A stretch of DNA of 64,000 nt from Nitzschia sp. DOCU1 (GCA_951394045.1 OX595986.1:2323534-2387533), one strand, 5' to 3'. Positions 1 to 11,134 are shown, numbered from the stretch's first letter. The notes: generated by a model from the letters alone, not told the origin. Program-made: numbers and translations.

Positions 1-2912
1 TCTGCATGGCGGAGCTTGATCAATGACGACGATGACGGCTTGGGAGATTCCATTTCTTTCGTTTCCAAACAACACTGCATGCAGTCAGCAAACGATTGAA
101 GGCACTCAATCAATCGTTCTCGTGGCAAATGAGGCTTGCTGCCGATTTGCGCCACTCGAAGCAGTCGGCCCTTTTCCATGGAAAAGCCCAGCGTTAACAC
201 AGCGCAACCCAAGGGTGGATCCTCGAACGGTGCGATGGCACGACATAACAACAAGACGATCGCCGATGACGACCACATGTTCACAGCCGCCGCTGTCAGC
301 TCGGCGGCGGCCTCTTCGTCGGCACCAGCGGGTGCAGTTGGACCCAGAACTGAGACAGGGCTGAGCGGGAACTTGGCTCCGTCCAGTAACATGGAAATCC
401 AATTCAAATCTTCTGGTGTAGCGCGCCGAAGGACAGTACGCCCGACGACATCGTCTACAGTAGGCTCGTCAGGTAGCGACCGACCCTCATCATCGTGTTC
501 ATTTAGGGTTAGGGTTGCCGCCGCGATGCGATCGTCCAATTGCTTTTGGCGACTTAGCTGGCGTGATGTAATGGCAGATTCCTCCTCTGGAGACTTTTCG
601 TGTAAAGATCTGTCAAATCCAAGACCAGCCAGCAAATGATCCTCTAACGCTACAGGCAACTTAGGATCTTTGGATCCGACGGCAAAGATAAGGCTGGGAG
701 CATTTTCATTTGATTGGTTCCAGCGATGTGTCTTGCTCATAAAGGCTCGCTCCCGTTTGGATTGCTGCTTGAGCGCCTTGCTGCCCGCGTATCGTTCGCG
801 GGCTGCTTCGGCTGCCTCTTTAACTTGCGCCATTCCTTCGCATTCAGGAAACAACAAAGCTAGGAGTTTTGCAGAAGCCGTATGGCGTGCATCTCGCTTC
901 GAACCCCCGATACCCACGGCCTTCAACAAGTCATATATCTTGGCCGGATGGGGCTCGTCCTCTTTGAGCGTTCGTCGTAACCGCATGGTAGCAGTACAAG
1001 TGAACGGCCCTCGATGCACTCGAATGGGAATACTACCTGAAAGGGACAACGAATCACCCGTCGTACCGACTTTTCGTTTTAGCTGCGACGAGCTACCATC
1101 ACCATCGTCATCATCGTCGCCCGAGCCAGCCGAAACTGTAGCCACTTCGTAGGCATAGTTGGGCGCTTCGGGGATGCGATCATCAATTTGTACCATGGCA
1201 TGCAACAGAGCACTACACACTGATGCTCCCCGGGATTCATAATAGGCATTCTCGTCCTCGTCCTCAGACGTCGTAGTTGAAGCACAAGGATAAACCCCAG
1301 CGTGCCACTTAGACGAGGGGCGTTTCTTGGAATTGTCGATGCGGTCCTCGTTCCGAGAGCTGCTGTGCCCAGATGGCATTTCTTCGTCGTCAGCGTGACC
1401 AATAGCAAGCCTCTTGGCAAGATTCGGAGCCAAATCTTCGAGGGATGTCGAGGCCTTCCACGGGGCTGCGGGATCTGTTCTTTCTCGGGTCGACCCATTT
1501 CCTTTGCCATTTGGTAATTGAATCAGTATTCCACTTGCTTCGTCAAAGGCCACTCCTGGAAGTAATGTTTGCAGCGCTCGCCGTGCTGCTTCCTGCTTGG
1601 CGGCCGTTTTCGTTCTTGCTCGGCCTCTGCCCCACTCCATGCCATCAATGCTCACGGAAAACTCGAATTCTCCGCGATGACGTCTCTCGTCATCAGGTGC
1701 TGATTCCGAGTCCCCAGCCTGGCTATTGTTGGATGTCATCATGCTGGACGTCTCATCACAAGGCTCTAGAGTAAATGTTGGTGTAGTCCGTCGCTTGCTA
1801 CACCATTCATAGAGGGCACTGGAACCCGTCTTTCCAAGCAAACTATCATCATTGGGTTGTCGAGCTTTCTTTTTCTTGTTGAAATAGGTAGGAGCTCCAC
1901 TGCTGCCCCCATCGCTACTGTGATTGGGAGATGCCAAATTTTTGCGGATTCGTGCTCTTCGATTCGGAGCATTCTGGTGACTATTGTTTTGAGACGGCTG
2001 CTGCTGTTGTTGTTGAGCATCGCTACCAGTGTCGCTGGATCCATCCGGCCGGAATCTACGTCGTCGTCCCCGCTTCTCAGCACTTTGGGGTTGCTGCGGC
2101 TGCGGATAGGTGGGCGGACGAGGCAAAGATAGACGATTTCCTGGGTCCGATGGAGGCATGCGCTGTTGCCGCTTTCTTCGGCGGTGACCATAATGATCCG
2201 ATGTATTTGATGAGCCATCGTCATAATGACCAGCTGAATACGGTACCTCCATGACATGAGGTGGATACGCTGGTGGTGGATGCGCTGCAATCACATCCAT
2301 GCCTCCTGGTGGACAATACACGGGCATTCCGCCCCTATTATTGTGGTCTATAAAGTGATGACGATGTGGTGGTGGACCTCCATACGGCCCGCCACCGGGA
2401 AAGAGATGGGGTGGGACGGGCAACGCACGAGGAATATTCGGATTCGGTGCCGTGACTGTCGAGGCATTGGCCATGTCGGCGGCAATTTGTGCCGCAGCCC
2501 AGGCGGCTCCTGCTGCAGCCGAAGCATAGGCTGCTGCATGATCACGCATCTGCGCTTCATAAAATTGCAACATTTGTTGCCCTACCGCCGGCGGTGGCGG
2601 TGGAGGAAAACGGGGATGTACTACGGCGGCAGAAGCAAATGGAGGGGGGTGGGGCATGATGGGATTTGGTGCACCTGGGTGGGTACCAGCATGCAGCGAG
2701 TCAGAAGCCTCAAGAAGTAACGGTCCTTCTTGTAGACCATTATTTGGATAGTCCTCTTGCAGTTGCTGCTGTGGCGGATGAGCAATATTCGTTAATTCAG
2801 GACGGTTTGACCCATGCTGGTCATCGTCAGCATGATGCCCTTCCTCGTTTCGACTGGCTGGGTCCGTTTCGGCATCCGAGACGACGCTCCTCGCCGCTGG
2901 TTCATGGTGCAT
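1..2912 (-). CDS. Tandem dsRNA-binding-domain protein, 3' truncated by the window edge
   Basis: The frame is open without a stop from the ATG at 2912 to base 3, about 970 codons, so the gene runs off the window. The first ~350 residues are low complexity: Pro-, His-, Gln- and Ala-rich, with basic patches such as HRRRKRQQR. A first dsRNA-binding domain lies at about residues 358-455: an ALYEWC helix, strand FEFSVSIDG, then a basic helix KTAAKQEAARRAL, with an acidic loop insert. A second lies at about 560-690: ALLHAMVQ helix, strand PFTCTATMRL, then GSKRDARHTASAKLLALLFP, with an Asp-rich loop. After ~790 the chain reads VLRRATPEDLNWI and GCAVLTLGFSMEKGRLLRV, which resembles a GNAT acetyltransferase start; this is only suggestive. 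Two dsRBDs behind a disordered N-terminus recall small-RNA processing partners (DGCR8/HYL1 type). The domain calls are firm; the pathway is inference. Confidence 0.8.
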   Translation of the reverse strand, partial: MHHEPAARSVVSDAETDPASRNEEGHHADDDQHGSNRPELTNIAHPPQQQLQEDYPNNGLQEGPLLLEASDSLHAGTHPGAPNPIMPHPPPFASAAVVHPRFPPPPPPAVGQQMLQFYEAQMRDHAAAYASAAAGAAWAAAQIAADMANASTVTAPNPNIPRALPVPPHLFPGGGPYGGPPPHRHHFIDHNNRGGMPVYCPPGGMDVIAAHPPPAYPPHVMEVPYSAGHYDDGSSNTSDHYGHRRRKRQQRMPPSDPGNRLSLPRPPTYPQPQQPQSAEKRGRRRRFRPDGSSDTGSDAQQQQQQPSQNNSHQNAPNRRARIRKNLASPNHSSDGGSSGAPTYFNKKKKARQPNDDSLLGKTGSSALYEWCSKRRTTPTFTLEPCDETSSMMTSNNSQAGDSESAPDDERRHRGEFEFSVSIDGMEWGRGRARTKTAAKQEAARRALQTLLPGVAFDEASGILIQLPNGKGNGSTRERTDPAAPWKASTSLEDLAPNLAKRLAIGHADDEEMPSGHSSSRNEDRIDNSKKRPSSKWHAGVYPCASTTTSEDEDENAYYESRGASVCSALLHAMVQIDDRIPEAPNYAYEVATVSAGSGDDDDDGDGSSSQLKRKVGTTGDSLSLSGSIPIRVHRGPFTCTATMRLRRTLKEDEPHPAKIYDLLKAVGIGGSKRDARHTASAKLLALLFPECEGMAQVKEAAEAARERYAGSKALKQQSKRERAFMSKTHRWNQSNENAPSLIFAVGSKDPKLPVALEDHLLAGLGFDRSLHEKSPEEESAITSRQLSRQKQLDDRIAAATLTLNEHDDEGRSLPDEPTVDDVVGRTVLRRATPEDLNWISMLLDGAKFPLSPVSVLGPTAPAGADEEAAAELTAAAVNMWSSSAIVLLLCRAIAPFEDPPLGCAVLTLGFSMEKGRLLRVAQIGSKPHLPRERLIECLQSFADCMQCCLETKEMESPKPSSSSLIKLRHA

Positions 2913-4793
2913 TGGTTTTACCGATAATCTAAGCTACAGTCAAGCATTCATAAAGAGCATTGGAGGAAAGCAAGGGGGGTAGTGCGGAGCGTCCTTGCTT
3001 TATTGCATCATCGCATCCAATAAAGCAAGGACGCTCCTTTCTAATCGGGGCGCGCGTGTGCGCGCGTGGGTACGTGTTTTATCCGCAAGTGAGGGCCGAA
3101 GTTACCGGAATGCGAACCACGATCAACCCGGTCCGATTGCTTCACCCAGTCAACCCCCGTCTTGCTGTCCATCCGAATTCAGATCAACCGTGAATCCACC
3201 CCTCGGCAATTGATCAACAACAATCAACCCCACTTTGACTTGTTTGATTCGTATGACGACTTGTTTGATTCCAAGAGTGGAGGGAGGTTTGCCAATGACG
3301 CAATTCAATTCATTGTAACGAGCGATGACGCCGTCGTCGCAGCAATCAACCATGACAATGCTGATAGTACTATCGTCGCCTACGTCTCATTTGGATCGCA
3401 ACATGAGCAACACTACCGCTGATGAAATAAATGTTATTGGTATCGCCAGTGATGATGGCACCATTGTTGGTCGTATACCTCTCCCAGCCGCTCACGATCC
3501 GACAATTTTCATTGACGACTGCGGCGATGACGAGTGGATAGCAATATTCCAGCCATCATGTCAATGCTGATGCATCAGCTCCAGTTGACTCTACAGCGTG
3601 CATCCAGCGCCTCATCGGCTGCTGGATGGATGGAAATGATGTTTGTGCTTTTTATCGGGCCGAATCGATTTTATTCCCCATTGCAGGACGCCATGTCCCA
3701 CTACGATCGCATATGAGATTCAACTCGATCAAGATGATTTATACACGACAAAGCTTCGCTTGAACACTGCCAAAAAATGATCTTGTGCTTCTGCATTGTG
3801 GTTTCTTGTCGGTGCTTTTCCTACTCAAGTCTCTTTCTAATAGAATCTTTTGATTCATGTCAGATTGAATCGGTGTCAACAGCAACAATTTCAAAATGTG
3901 GAAACGATTCCTGGCAGCCAAACACTGCTGGCTTTTGACAATGTATGCTACTACGTTATGACGACAAGGAACAAGAGAGCACTCTCGCACTTTCCCGACT
4001 GATGCACCAAGCCATGTGATCATGGGGATATTTTGCTTTGCCTTACGCGGGCAGTCGCTACAATACAATCAAATGGTATACAATACAATCAAGTGATCTG
4101 CAAATTACGTTGTTAGAAAACTGTCACTATAGACGAAAGCGTTGTAGAGCAACTTCATTCTCTTGAGCAACCAACCTTGTTGGTTGCATTCCAAGTCTAT
4201 TCTTTTCTTGGTTATTGCGCTTTTGTCACTATCACGCACTATGACATATGACGGTAGCTATCCTCTAAATAGAGATGCTAAAAGTTACAATAGTGTTGCG
4301 ATGGAGGAGAGGTGTTGTAGTCATGAGAAATAAAATGCCGCCGCCATTTCGTCGGCGTCCGACTCTTGCCTTGATGACTCATTGGAATGAAATCAATGAA
4401 ATTAATTGGTTGTTCTTGACAAGGGTTGGTTCTTCATGAATGAAATGACCCGATAACGCGCAAGGCGCGAAATCGATCAACGAGTCAACCCTATCCGGCC
4501 GGCGCGCGTTGATCGGATGATTGGGTTGATCGATTTTTTGGTCCGGTAACTTTGGCCCTAAGCGGTACGGAAACTTTTGTGATTTTTCATGTCACGGATT
4601 TAAGGGTTTTTTGTCCGCGAAATCGCGCACTGTGATTGGTGCAGACGTGTCACATCCATAATTAAAAAAGGAATTCCACGGAATTTGGACCGTTATGTCG
4701 TTGTATGTTGAACCTATGTGCGTGGCTTTTAAAGACCCTGCGATTGGACCATTTTTATGTGCGCGTCGTCGCTCATGGAACACAAGACATTAT
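2913..4793. other. Gene-poor intergenic stretch
   Basis: Apart from the hairpin at 2986-3037 no gene is supported. A CG-alternating patch (about 3049-3066) and a duplicated CAATACAATCAA motif near 4060-4095 were seen. Small open frames here (for example 3162-3422 plus and 3739-4068 minus) have no recognisable domain. The 3' part (about 4592-4783, minus) may be decayed sequence downstream of the integrase fragment. Confidence 0.5.
2986..3037. repeat. Perfect 20-bp inverted repeat with 12-nt loop
   Basis: The arms at 2986-3005 and 3018-3037 are exact reverse complements; the loop is 3006-3017. The hairpin lies 74-125 bp upstream of the dsRNA-binding protein start codon at 2912, so it could sit in that gene's 5' UTR or promoter. 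It is symmetric and would form from a transcript of either strand. No other copy was noticed in the window. Confidence 0.85.
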
Positions 4794-5162
4794 TTAGGAC
4801 ATTATCAACGCTGCGAAGGTTCGCATTTTGTTTTCTGCCGCATTGTTCTTCGTAATGTGCTGCATCTTGTGCTCACGGATGAGCTTCCAGTTAGCTTCGA
4901 AGGGGGTGTTGAGAATAGCATCTCTACCGAATACTAGTTGCATCAGCGTAGCCTGTAGCGTAGTGTGGTATGTCGCGCGAACGGCGAACATCATGGCTGC
5001 CAGGATTCCATCGAGCCCGACTGTATCATCTGAGTGCTGCAGTTCAAACGTACGAATCATGTTCCCGATAGTTTGGTGTACTCGTTCGAGTATTGCGTTG
5101 GCAATGTGTGGTGTCTGGTGTCGATGGGCAGGTAGTGTAGACTTTGTACTAAGGTCTACAGG
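4794..5162 (-). pseudogene. Retroelement integrase fragment (decayed)
   Basis: About 120 codons on the minus strand match the C-terminal part of a Ty3/gypsy integrase core: ANAILERVHQTIGN carries the catalytic-Glu region, followed by an RTFEL helix, FAVRATYHTTLQAT and QLVFGRDA. These correspond to segments of the intact element next door ([34 protein letters not shown]) but are clearly diverged. The DDE aspartates, reverse transcriptase and LTRs are absent. The open frame continues only a few codons into the 5' LTR of the neighbouring element, by chance. An older, different copy is the likely source; the young element inserted directly against it. Confidence 0.75.
5158..5162. repeat. Target-site duplication, left copy (ACAGG)
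   Basis: ACAGG directly precedes the 5' LTR (TGCC...) and recurs at 10903-10907 directly after the 3' LTR (...GGCA). Five-base duplications are usual for Ty3/gypsy integrases. Confidence 0.9.
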
Positions 5163-5781
5163 TGCCATACCCCACAGAGACGCATAAATAGTTTAGTCCT
5201 TCTAGTCATATATATTGGTAGTCTTAGTAGTCGTACACGAACGGAGTCGTCCGCTGGACGGATGACGTACAGACGGCTAACGGACAACGGACGCGAACGA
5301 ACGATGACGTCGTCACTGACGGCGCACCGACGCAACGATCGAAGGAGTCGCAGCGTTACACATGGAAGCGCTCTGTAGTATATTGCATATTAACATTCGA
5401 CTAACCCATAGAGTCCCTTGCCAACGGCATGCCTACAATCTAAGTAGTAAATATTCATCGCCCAATAGAGGAGATGTATTTAGGGCAAGGAAATAATTCA
5501 GACCATGGGTGACGAGGAGTCGTAGCTAGCCAAGACTAGGGACGCCTAGTTAGAAGGCGACGATACGATGAATCGACATATCCGAATGAATAGAATATAT
5601 GCGCGTTATTTACGCGCGGGGAAAGACGTTCACAAAATGAACGATCGGTCGCAAATATTTGAAAGACGAAAATCTTTCGTCTCGTCAATCTTGTTGTTGG
5701 AAAGTCAATCTAATAGAAGTAACATAGGTCTCACAATTATCATCGTCTTTATTTCTTTATCGTCACCCCCGGGATAGGGCA
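5163..5781 (+). repeat. 5' LTR
   Basis: 619 bp starting TGCCATACC and ending GATAGGGCA. I read no difference from the 3' LTR at 10284-10902. A 69-codon open frame at 5568-5777 is also present in the other LTR and is not considered a gene. Confidence 0.93.
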
Positions 5782-5806
5782 CAGTTTTAAAACTCCCGTC
5801 TAGGTT

Positions 5807-8800
5807 ATGAAGACGGCCTACAGTAACCACGAGTACGCCAAGAAGGTTGCGTTTTTGTTGACGCAAGCGGCGCATGTTAACCCTCCGCCGATTCCGTTCC
5901 GTCGTGAGAAACCGAAGGAGGACGACGAGATCGTTGGAGAGGACGAGAAGGTCAAAAAGGTCAAGATCAAGCTCGACCCCAAGGACAAGGACTCGGAAGA
6001 GTTTGAAACCCGCTGCTTCATCTTCGAGAGCGGCGATGCGGAGCGATGGGCCAAGTGGAGGATTCAATTCGAAGAATTGATTCGCGACGTCCCCCTGGAC
6101 ACCGGCGACAAGAAGATCAAGTACGCCCAGATGTTGTTGGGTGGAACGGCAAGGGAGCAGTTCACGAACAAGGTAGCGGACCTGCGGTTCAAGAACGAAG
6201 CGATGGCATCTGAAGACACGTTCAACGAGACGATTCAAACGATGTCGCGAGACTACTTTGGATCTGAACACGCCTATCGCAGGCAAAAGCAATATCTACG
6301 TTACCACGTTTTCATGATGGAGATGTCCCTAGCCGACTTCCGCGCCGAGCTCCTACGACAGAACAGGATGCTTGCCCACTTTCCGATCCCTGAAGACAAG
6401 ACCTCATGTGAGCCGTTTGACGACGACGAGCTCGTGGAAATACTTGATCGGGCGAAGAGGATTGAGTGGCAGAGAGACCTACTCACCTCTAACATCGACC
6501 CTTTCAGTATGAGGCTCGATGAGTACTACAAGTACCTCGAGAAGCTCGAAGCCAAGCACGTCTTTGACGATGCGATGCGGCAAGAGAAAAAGAACAAAGA
6601 AAAGAAAAAAGAAGCCGGCAAGTCCGAAGGCGAAAGCAAGGACGGCGGCAAGAAACGAAAGCGAGGAAAAGACCGCAAAAAGGGCGAGAAGGGGGACCGA
6701 AAGGAACCCTGTAAGCATTGCGGCAGGTTCCATCCGGCCCCTGACGATAAATGTTGGAGTCTCCCTGGCAACGCCAAAGACCGTCCGAACAAGCGTCAAA
6801 AGGGCAACGGTGAGAACATGTTTTCGGCGCTCCAAATGGAGACAGTCGTCCAAGCCCTCGCCAGAAAACAGTCTAAGAAAGACAAAGGTAAAGCCAAAAC
6901 AAAAAGGCAAGTAAGCTTCCAGCTGCACAAGCAGGCAGACAGTAGCAGTAACGAAAGTAGCGATTCTGATAGCGACTACATGGACTGCAATAGCGAAAAC
7001 GAACATAGTTTTGCTATTCGAACGTCACGCCCTGGAATAGAGCCGAATAGGAAAATTGCCAGGCGGCTAACTACAGAAATAGTCGTCGAAGCTTTAAATC
7101 CTAGAGGTGAATCCTACGTCCTTAGAACTCTTCTAGATACGGGTACTAGTCGTTCCATCGTTCTTAAGAACTTTGTGACGCTTAGTCAACTCGTTCCTAC
7201 TGGAAAACGAGTTACTACTTGGACGACTATGGGCGGCAAATTCAAGACGGACAAAGTCGCAATGATCCGCTTCAGAATCCCCGAACTCTCAACTAGTAAG
7301 GAAATTCATTGGCCATGTCACGTCGATGAGCATACTGATCGCGAAGACTCACCTTACGACCTGATTCTAGGACTTGACCTATTAGCCGAATTGAAGTTTG
7401 TACTCGATTTCGAGAAACGAACGGTTCGATGGGGCGATAGCGAAGTCGAGATGAAGGAACGTGGTGTTGTGACGGATCCAGAGGCTCTACAGCTTCTGTA
7501 TGAGATGTCTCAAGACGCCCCCGTTATCCAAGCGGCGGAAGAACGACAAGCTAAGATCCTTGACGCCGACTACTCCAAAGTCGAGATGGAAGAGTTCGTT
7601 GACTCACTCGACTACTTAACTAAGGAGCAACGAGCGGAGCTACTAGCTGAACTGAAGCAGCACCCTACACTATTCGGTGGCGGGTTAGGAAAACTTAAAA
7701 TAGATCCAATTCGTCTAGAGTTAAAAGAAGGAGCAAAGCCGTATCATGCTAAACCATTCGGCATTCCTCATGCGTACGAACAAACGACGCGAAAAGAGAT
7801 CGAACGATTCGAAAAACTTGGAATCTGGAAGCGTGTCAACCAATCCACATGGACGGCCGGCACGTTCATTCAACCGAAGAAAACGGGCGATGTGCGCGTA
7901 CTTACGGATTTCCGGAAACTCAACGAATATCTTGTGCGCAAGCCGCACCCACTGCCAAAGATCAATGAGTTATTGCAAAAACTCCAGGGCTTTAAATGGG
8001 CAACGGCTATTGACCTCAGTATGGGCTATTATCACATTCCAATGGATAATTACAGCCAAGGCCTCCTTGGTACTGTAATGCCGTGGGGCTTATATCAGTA
8101 CCAGGTGCTGCCGATGGGTATATCCAATGCCCCTGATATTTTCCAGAGTATCATGATGCGTCTCCTTGGTGACCTGGAGTACGTACAAGTGTACATGGAT
8201 GATATTTTGATAACGAGCAAAGGCACATTTAGCGACCACGTCGCCAAGCTCAAAGAGGTCCTCGCACGACTCGAGCAAGCCGGGTTCCGCGCTAACGTAC
8301 GCAAATGCAAATTTGCTGCCGACCGCGTTGAGTACCTCGGCTACGAGATCTCCCGTGACGGTATCCATCCCCAACCTAAGAAAGTGGAAGCGATACTAAA
8401 GATGCAGCCGCCGCAAACGAAGCGACAACTGAGACGTTTCTTAGGCATGGTAAATTACTACCGTGATATGTGGCGGAAGCGATCACATATACTAGCGCCG
8501 CTAACGGCGTTGTGTTCCAAGTCAGTCCCGTGGAAATGGACTCCCGAATGCAATGAATCATTCGAATCGATTAAGCGAGCAGTAGCGCGAGAGACGCTGT
8601 TGAACTTCCCCGACTTCAATAAAGAATTCCACATATATACGGACGCTAGCGATTATCAATTGGGCGCCGTAATTATGCAAGATGGCAAACCATTGGCGTT
8701 CTATAGTCGGAAGTTGAACTCCGCCCAAAAGAATTATACAACAGGCGAACAGGAACTGCTAAGTATAGTCGAAACGCTTAAGGAATTTAGGAATATTCTC

Positions 8801-10258
8801 CTTGGTCAAAAGCTGGTAGTACACACGGACCACCTAAACATTCTGTACAATAAGATGCCGAGTTCCCGAGTGGTTCGTTGGCGTCTCTTGTTGGAAGAAT
8901 ACGGTGCTACGTTCGTGCATGTCAAAGGCGAAGACAATGTCGTAGCGGACACACTATCGCGACACCCGAATAGTGACCCAGACGACGAGTCGACAGAGGA
9001 CGTTCCCATTGGGAAACAAATGTCGTATTGTATGGCGCATCATCCAATTGATGACGACGACTACGAGATCTCCTATGCCGACCTCGTGACCGCGGAAGAT
9101 ATCGCGGCAGAAGAAGGATTCGCACTGAGTCCAAAGGTAGTAGCATACTACCAGAACAAAGACCTCGATCTAATGCGAAAAGCCAGACGAGCTCCCTCTA
9201 AATACACTAAGATCAAACTAGAAGGTGTAGAGGTTCTAGCTAAGTACGGTAAAGTAGTAGTACCGACTGCACTACAAGATAGAGTAGTCGAAAGCTACCA
9301 CGACTTGCTACAACACCCAGGCATGACCAGAATGGAAGCGACAATACGCCACGTATTCGATTGGCGAGGGTTGCGAGAGAAAGTCGAGCAACACTGTCGC
9401 ACTTGCAAAATATGTCAGTTGACGAAGAAGCAACGGAAAGAGTATGGCCATCTGCCGCCGAAAGAAGCGGAGACAATACCATGGAAGCGCGTGAACGTAG
9501 ACATGGTAGGACCATATACCGTGCGAACTCCGAAAGGAGTACGCGAGCTCTTAGCAATGACCATGATCGACCCAGTCACGGGTTGGTTCGAAATAGCACC
9601 ACTGCCTAAACCTGATAGCTACGAGTGCCAGAAGGCATTCGACGCTTATTGGCTGGCGAGGTACCCGAGACCTCAACAAGTGGGCGTAGATAATGGGTCA
9701 ACATTTAAACGCTACTTCAACGACTTATGTAAGAACTATGGCCTGGAGAGGAAGCCCTCCACAGAATACAATCCCCAGAGTAATGGCGTAATAGAGCGTG
9801 TACACCAAGTATTAGGAAACGCCTTACGTAATTTCGAACTAGAGGAACGAGAGCTCGACGAATCAAATCCATGGGATGAGTTCCTCACTGCCGCCGCCTT
9901 CGCGATTAGGAGTACACACCACACTACCCTACAGGCATCCCCAGCGCAGTTAGTGTTCGGCAGGGATATGTTTCTCCCAGTACAGTTTGTGGCAGACTGG
10001 GCGCGTATTAGGCTACGCAAGCAGAAGATCATTGATGCTTCTAACAAACGAGAGAATTCAAAGAGAATCCATCATCAGTACAATGTCGGCGATCGCGTGC
10101 TGCTCACTACACCCGGAATATTACCGAAAGTACGGAGTCCACGTACGGGACCCTACGACGTAGTGAATGTACATGACAATGGAACCGTGACCATTCAAAA
10201 TGGCCCCGTACAGCAACGAGTTAACATCAGACGGATTACACCGTACTGGACAAAGTAA
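5807..10258 (+). CDS. Gag-Pol polyprotein of the Ty3/gypsy element (1483 aa)
   Basis: A single fused frame. The gag-like part (about residues 1-300) contains [16 protein letters not shown] and ends in a Lys/Glu-rich stretch. A zinc knuckle C302-x2-C-x3-H-x6-C316 follows. The aspartic protease has LLDTGTSRS with Asp444. Reverse transcriptase runs about 640-850 with the catalytic YMDD at 796-799. RNase H begins near HIYTDASD (Asp946). Integrase has an HHCC zinc site (about 1165-1202, C-x2-C as CRTCKIC) and the catalytic triad Asp1232, Asp1295, Glu1330, with 34 residues between the last two. It ends with a GPY/F-type module (TGPYDVV); no chromodomain is seen. The ATG is 25 bp after the LTR. No frameshift separates gag from pol, so how the gag:pol ratio is set is not visible. 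Confidence 0.95.
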   Translation: MKTAYSNHEYAKKVAFLLTQAAHVNPPPIPFRREKPKEDDEIVGEDEKVKKVKIKLDPKDKDSEEFETRCFIFESGDAERWAKWRIQFEELIRDVPLDTGDKKIKYAQMLLGGTAREQFTNKVADLRFKNEAMASEDTFNETIQTMSRDYFGSEHAYRRQKQYLRYHVFMMEMSLADFRAELLRQNRMLAHFPIPEDKTSCEPFDDDELVEILDRAKRIEWQRDLLTSNIDPFSMRLDEYYKYLEKLEAKHVFDDAMRQEKKNKEKKKEAGKSEGESKDGGKKRKRGKDRKKGEKGDRKEPCKHCGRFHPAPDDKCWSLPGNAKDRPNKRQKGNGENMFSALQMETVVQALARKQSKKDKGKAKTKRQVSFQLHKQADSSSNESSDSDSDYMDCNSENEHSFAIRTSRPGIEPNRKIARRLTTEIVVEALNPRGESYVLRTLLDTGTSRSIVLKNFVTLSQLVPTGKRVTTWTTMGGKFKTDKVAMIRFRIPELSTSKEIHWPCHVDEHTDREDSPYDLILGLDLLAELKFVLDFEKRTVRWGDSEVEMKERGVVTDPEALQLLYEMSQDAPVIQAAEERQAKILDADYSKVEMEEFVDSLDYLTKEQRAELLAELKQHPTLFGGGLGKLKIDPIRLELKEGAKPYHAKPFGIPHAYEQTTRKEIERFEKLGIWKRVNQSTWTAGTFIQPKKTGDVRVLTDFRKLNEYLVRKPHPLPKINELLQKLQGFKWATAIDLSMGYYHIPMDNYSQGLLGTVMPWGLYQYQVLPMGISNAPDIFQSIMMRLLGDLEYVQVYMDDILITSKGTFSDHVAKLKEVLARLEQAGFRANVRKCKFAADRVEYLGYEISRDGIHPQPKKVEAILKMQPPQTKRQLRRFLGMVNYYRDMWRKRSHILAPLTALCSKSVPWKWTPECNESFESIKRAVARETLLNFPDFNKEFHIYTDASDYQLGAVIMQDGKPLAFYSRKLNSAQKNYTTGEQELLSIVETLKEFRNILLGQKLVVHTDHLNILYNKMPSSRVVRWRLLLEEYGATFVHVKGEDNVVADTLSRHPNSDPDDESTEDVPIGKQMSYCMAHHPIDDDDYEISYADLVTAEDIAAEEGFALSPKVVAYYQNKDLDLMRKARRAPSKYTKIKLEGVEVLAKYGKVVVPTALQDRVVESYHDLLQHPGMTRMEATIRHVFDWRGLREKVEQHCRTCKICQLTKKQRKEYGHLPPKEAETIPWKRVNVDMVGPYTVRTPKGVRELLAMTMIDPVTGWFEIAPLPKPDSYECQKAFDAYWLARYPRPQQVGVDNGSTFKRYFNDLCKNYGLERKPSTEYNPQSNGVIERVHQVLGNALRNFELEERELDESNPWDEFLTAAAFAIRSTHHTTLQASPAQLVFGRDMFLPVQFVADWARIRLRKQKIIDASNKRENSKRIHHQYNVGDRVLLTTPGILPKVRSPRTGPYDVVNVHDNGTVTIQNGPVQQRVNIRRITPYWTK

Positions 10259-10272
10259 CCGAACTGTTCCAT

Positions 10273-10283
10273 AGGGAAGCGGG
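10273..10283 (+). other. Polypurine tract for plus-strand priming
   Basis: AGGGAAGCGGG (purines apart from one C) directly abuts the 3' LTR start at 10284, the usual place of the plus-strand primer. Position and composition are the only evidence. Confidence 0.65.
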
Positions 10284-10902
10284 TGCCATACCCCACAGAG
10301 ACGCATAAATAGTTTAGTCCTTCTAGTCATATATATTGGTAGTCTTAGTAGTCGTACACGAACGGAGTCGTCCGCTGGACGGATGACGTACAGACGGCTA
10401 ACGGACAACGGACGCGAACGAACGATGACGTCGTCACTGACGGCGCACCGACGCAACGATCGAAGGAGTCGCAGCGTTACACATGGAAGCGCTCTGTAGT
10501 ATATTGCATATTAACATTCGACTAACCCATAGAGTCCCTTGCCAACGGCATGCCTACAATCTAAGTAGTAAATATTCATCGCCCAATAGAGGAGATGTAT
10601 TTAGGGCAAGGAAATAATTCAGACCATGGGTGACGAGGAGTCGTAGCTAGCCAAGACTAGGGACGCCTAGTTAGAAGGCGACGATACGATGAATCGACAT
10701 ATCCGAATGAATAGAATATATGCGCGTTATTTACGCGCGGGGAAAGACGTTCACAAAATGAACGATCGGTCGCAAATATTTGAAAGACGAAAATCTTTCG
10801 TCTCGTCAATCTTGTTGTTGGAAAGTCAATCTAATAGAAGTAACATAGGTCTCACAATTATCATCGTCTTTATTTCTTTATCGTCACCCCCGGGATAGGG
10901 CA
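10284..10902 (+). repeat. 3' LTR
   Basis: 619 bp, same ends and sequence as the 5' LTR; followed at once by the second ACAGG. Confidence 0.93.
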
Positions 10903-10907
10903 ACAGG
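10903..10907. repeat. Target-site duplication, right copy (ACAGG)
   Basis: Matches 5158-5162, which fixes both ends of the element. Confidence 0.9.
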
Positions 10908-11134
10908 GTTTCACATACAGTTTTTTTTTAGGTATGAACTCACTCTCACTCTGTGTGCTTTGCTCTCTCCTCCACCCCCCGTCTCCACAAGTTAGTGGGA
11001 TCCTTCTGATTCATCAGAGGAAAAAATGGAGAAAAAAGGGGCTCTCATCTATGGATATGCATCATATGCATAGCCATCATACATCATGGGACCCCTGTGA
11101 AGGATTTTGTGTTGGCAGGCCTTTCACATAAGTT

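Larger units (their letters stand above)
5163..10902 (+). mobile_element. Complete Ty3/gypsy LTR retrotransposon, 5740 bp
   Basis: The element has two 619-bp LTRs (TG...CA ends), a 25-bp leader, one long gag-pol open frame, a polypurine tract just before the 3' LTR, and a 5-bp target duplication ACAGG. The order protease, reverse transcriptase, RNase H, integrase places it in Ty3/gypsy rather than Copia. The LTRs appear identical base for base and the polyprotein has no stop or frameshift, so insertion was recent and the copy may be functional. No clear tRNA-derived primer site follows the 5' LTR. It landed next to a decayed integrase fragment on the opposite strand. Confidence 0.95.

Noticed and set aside
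3162..3570. Overlapping plus-strand ORFs of about 80 codons in the gene-poor left region
   Set aside because: No recognisable motif or splice support; could be decayed sequence.
5705..9146. Minus-strand frames opposite the gag-pol gene (for example 5705-6292 and 6479-7006)
   Set aside because: Shadows of a well-supported polyprotein; no start context or domain.
10689..10898. 69-codon ORF repeated in both LTRs (also 5568-5777)
   Set aside because: It lies wholly within the LTR, has no domain, and duplicates simply because the LTRs are identical.
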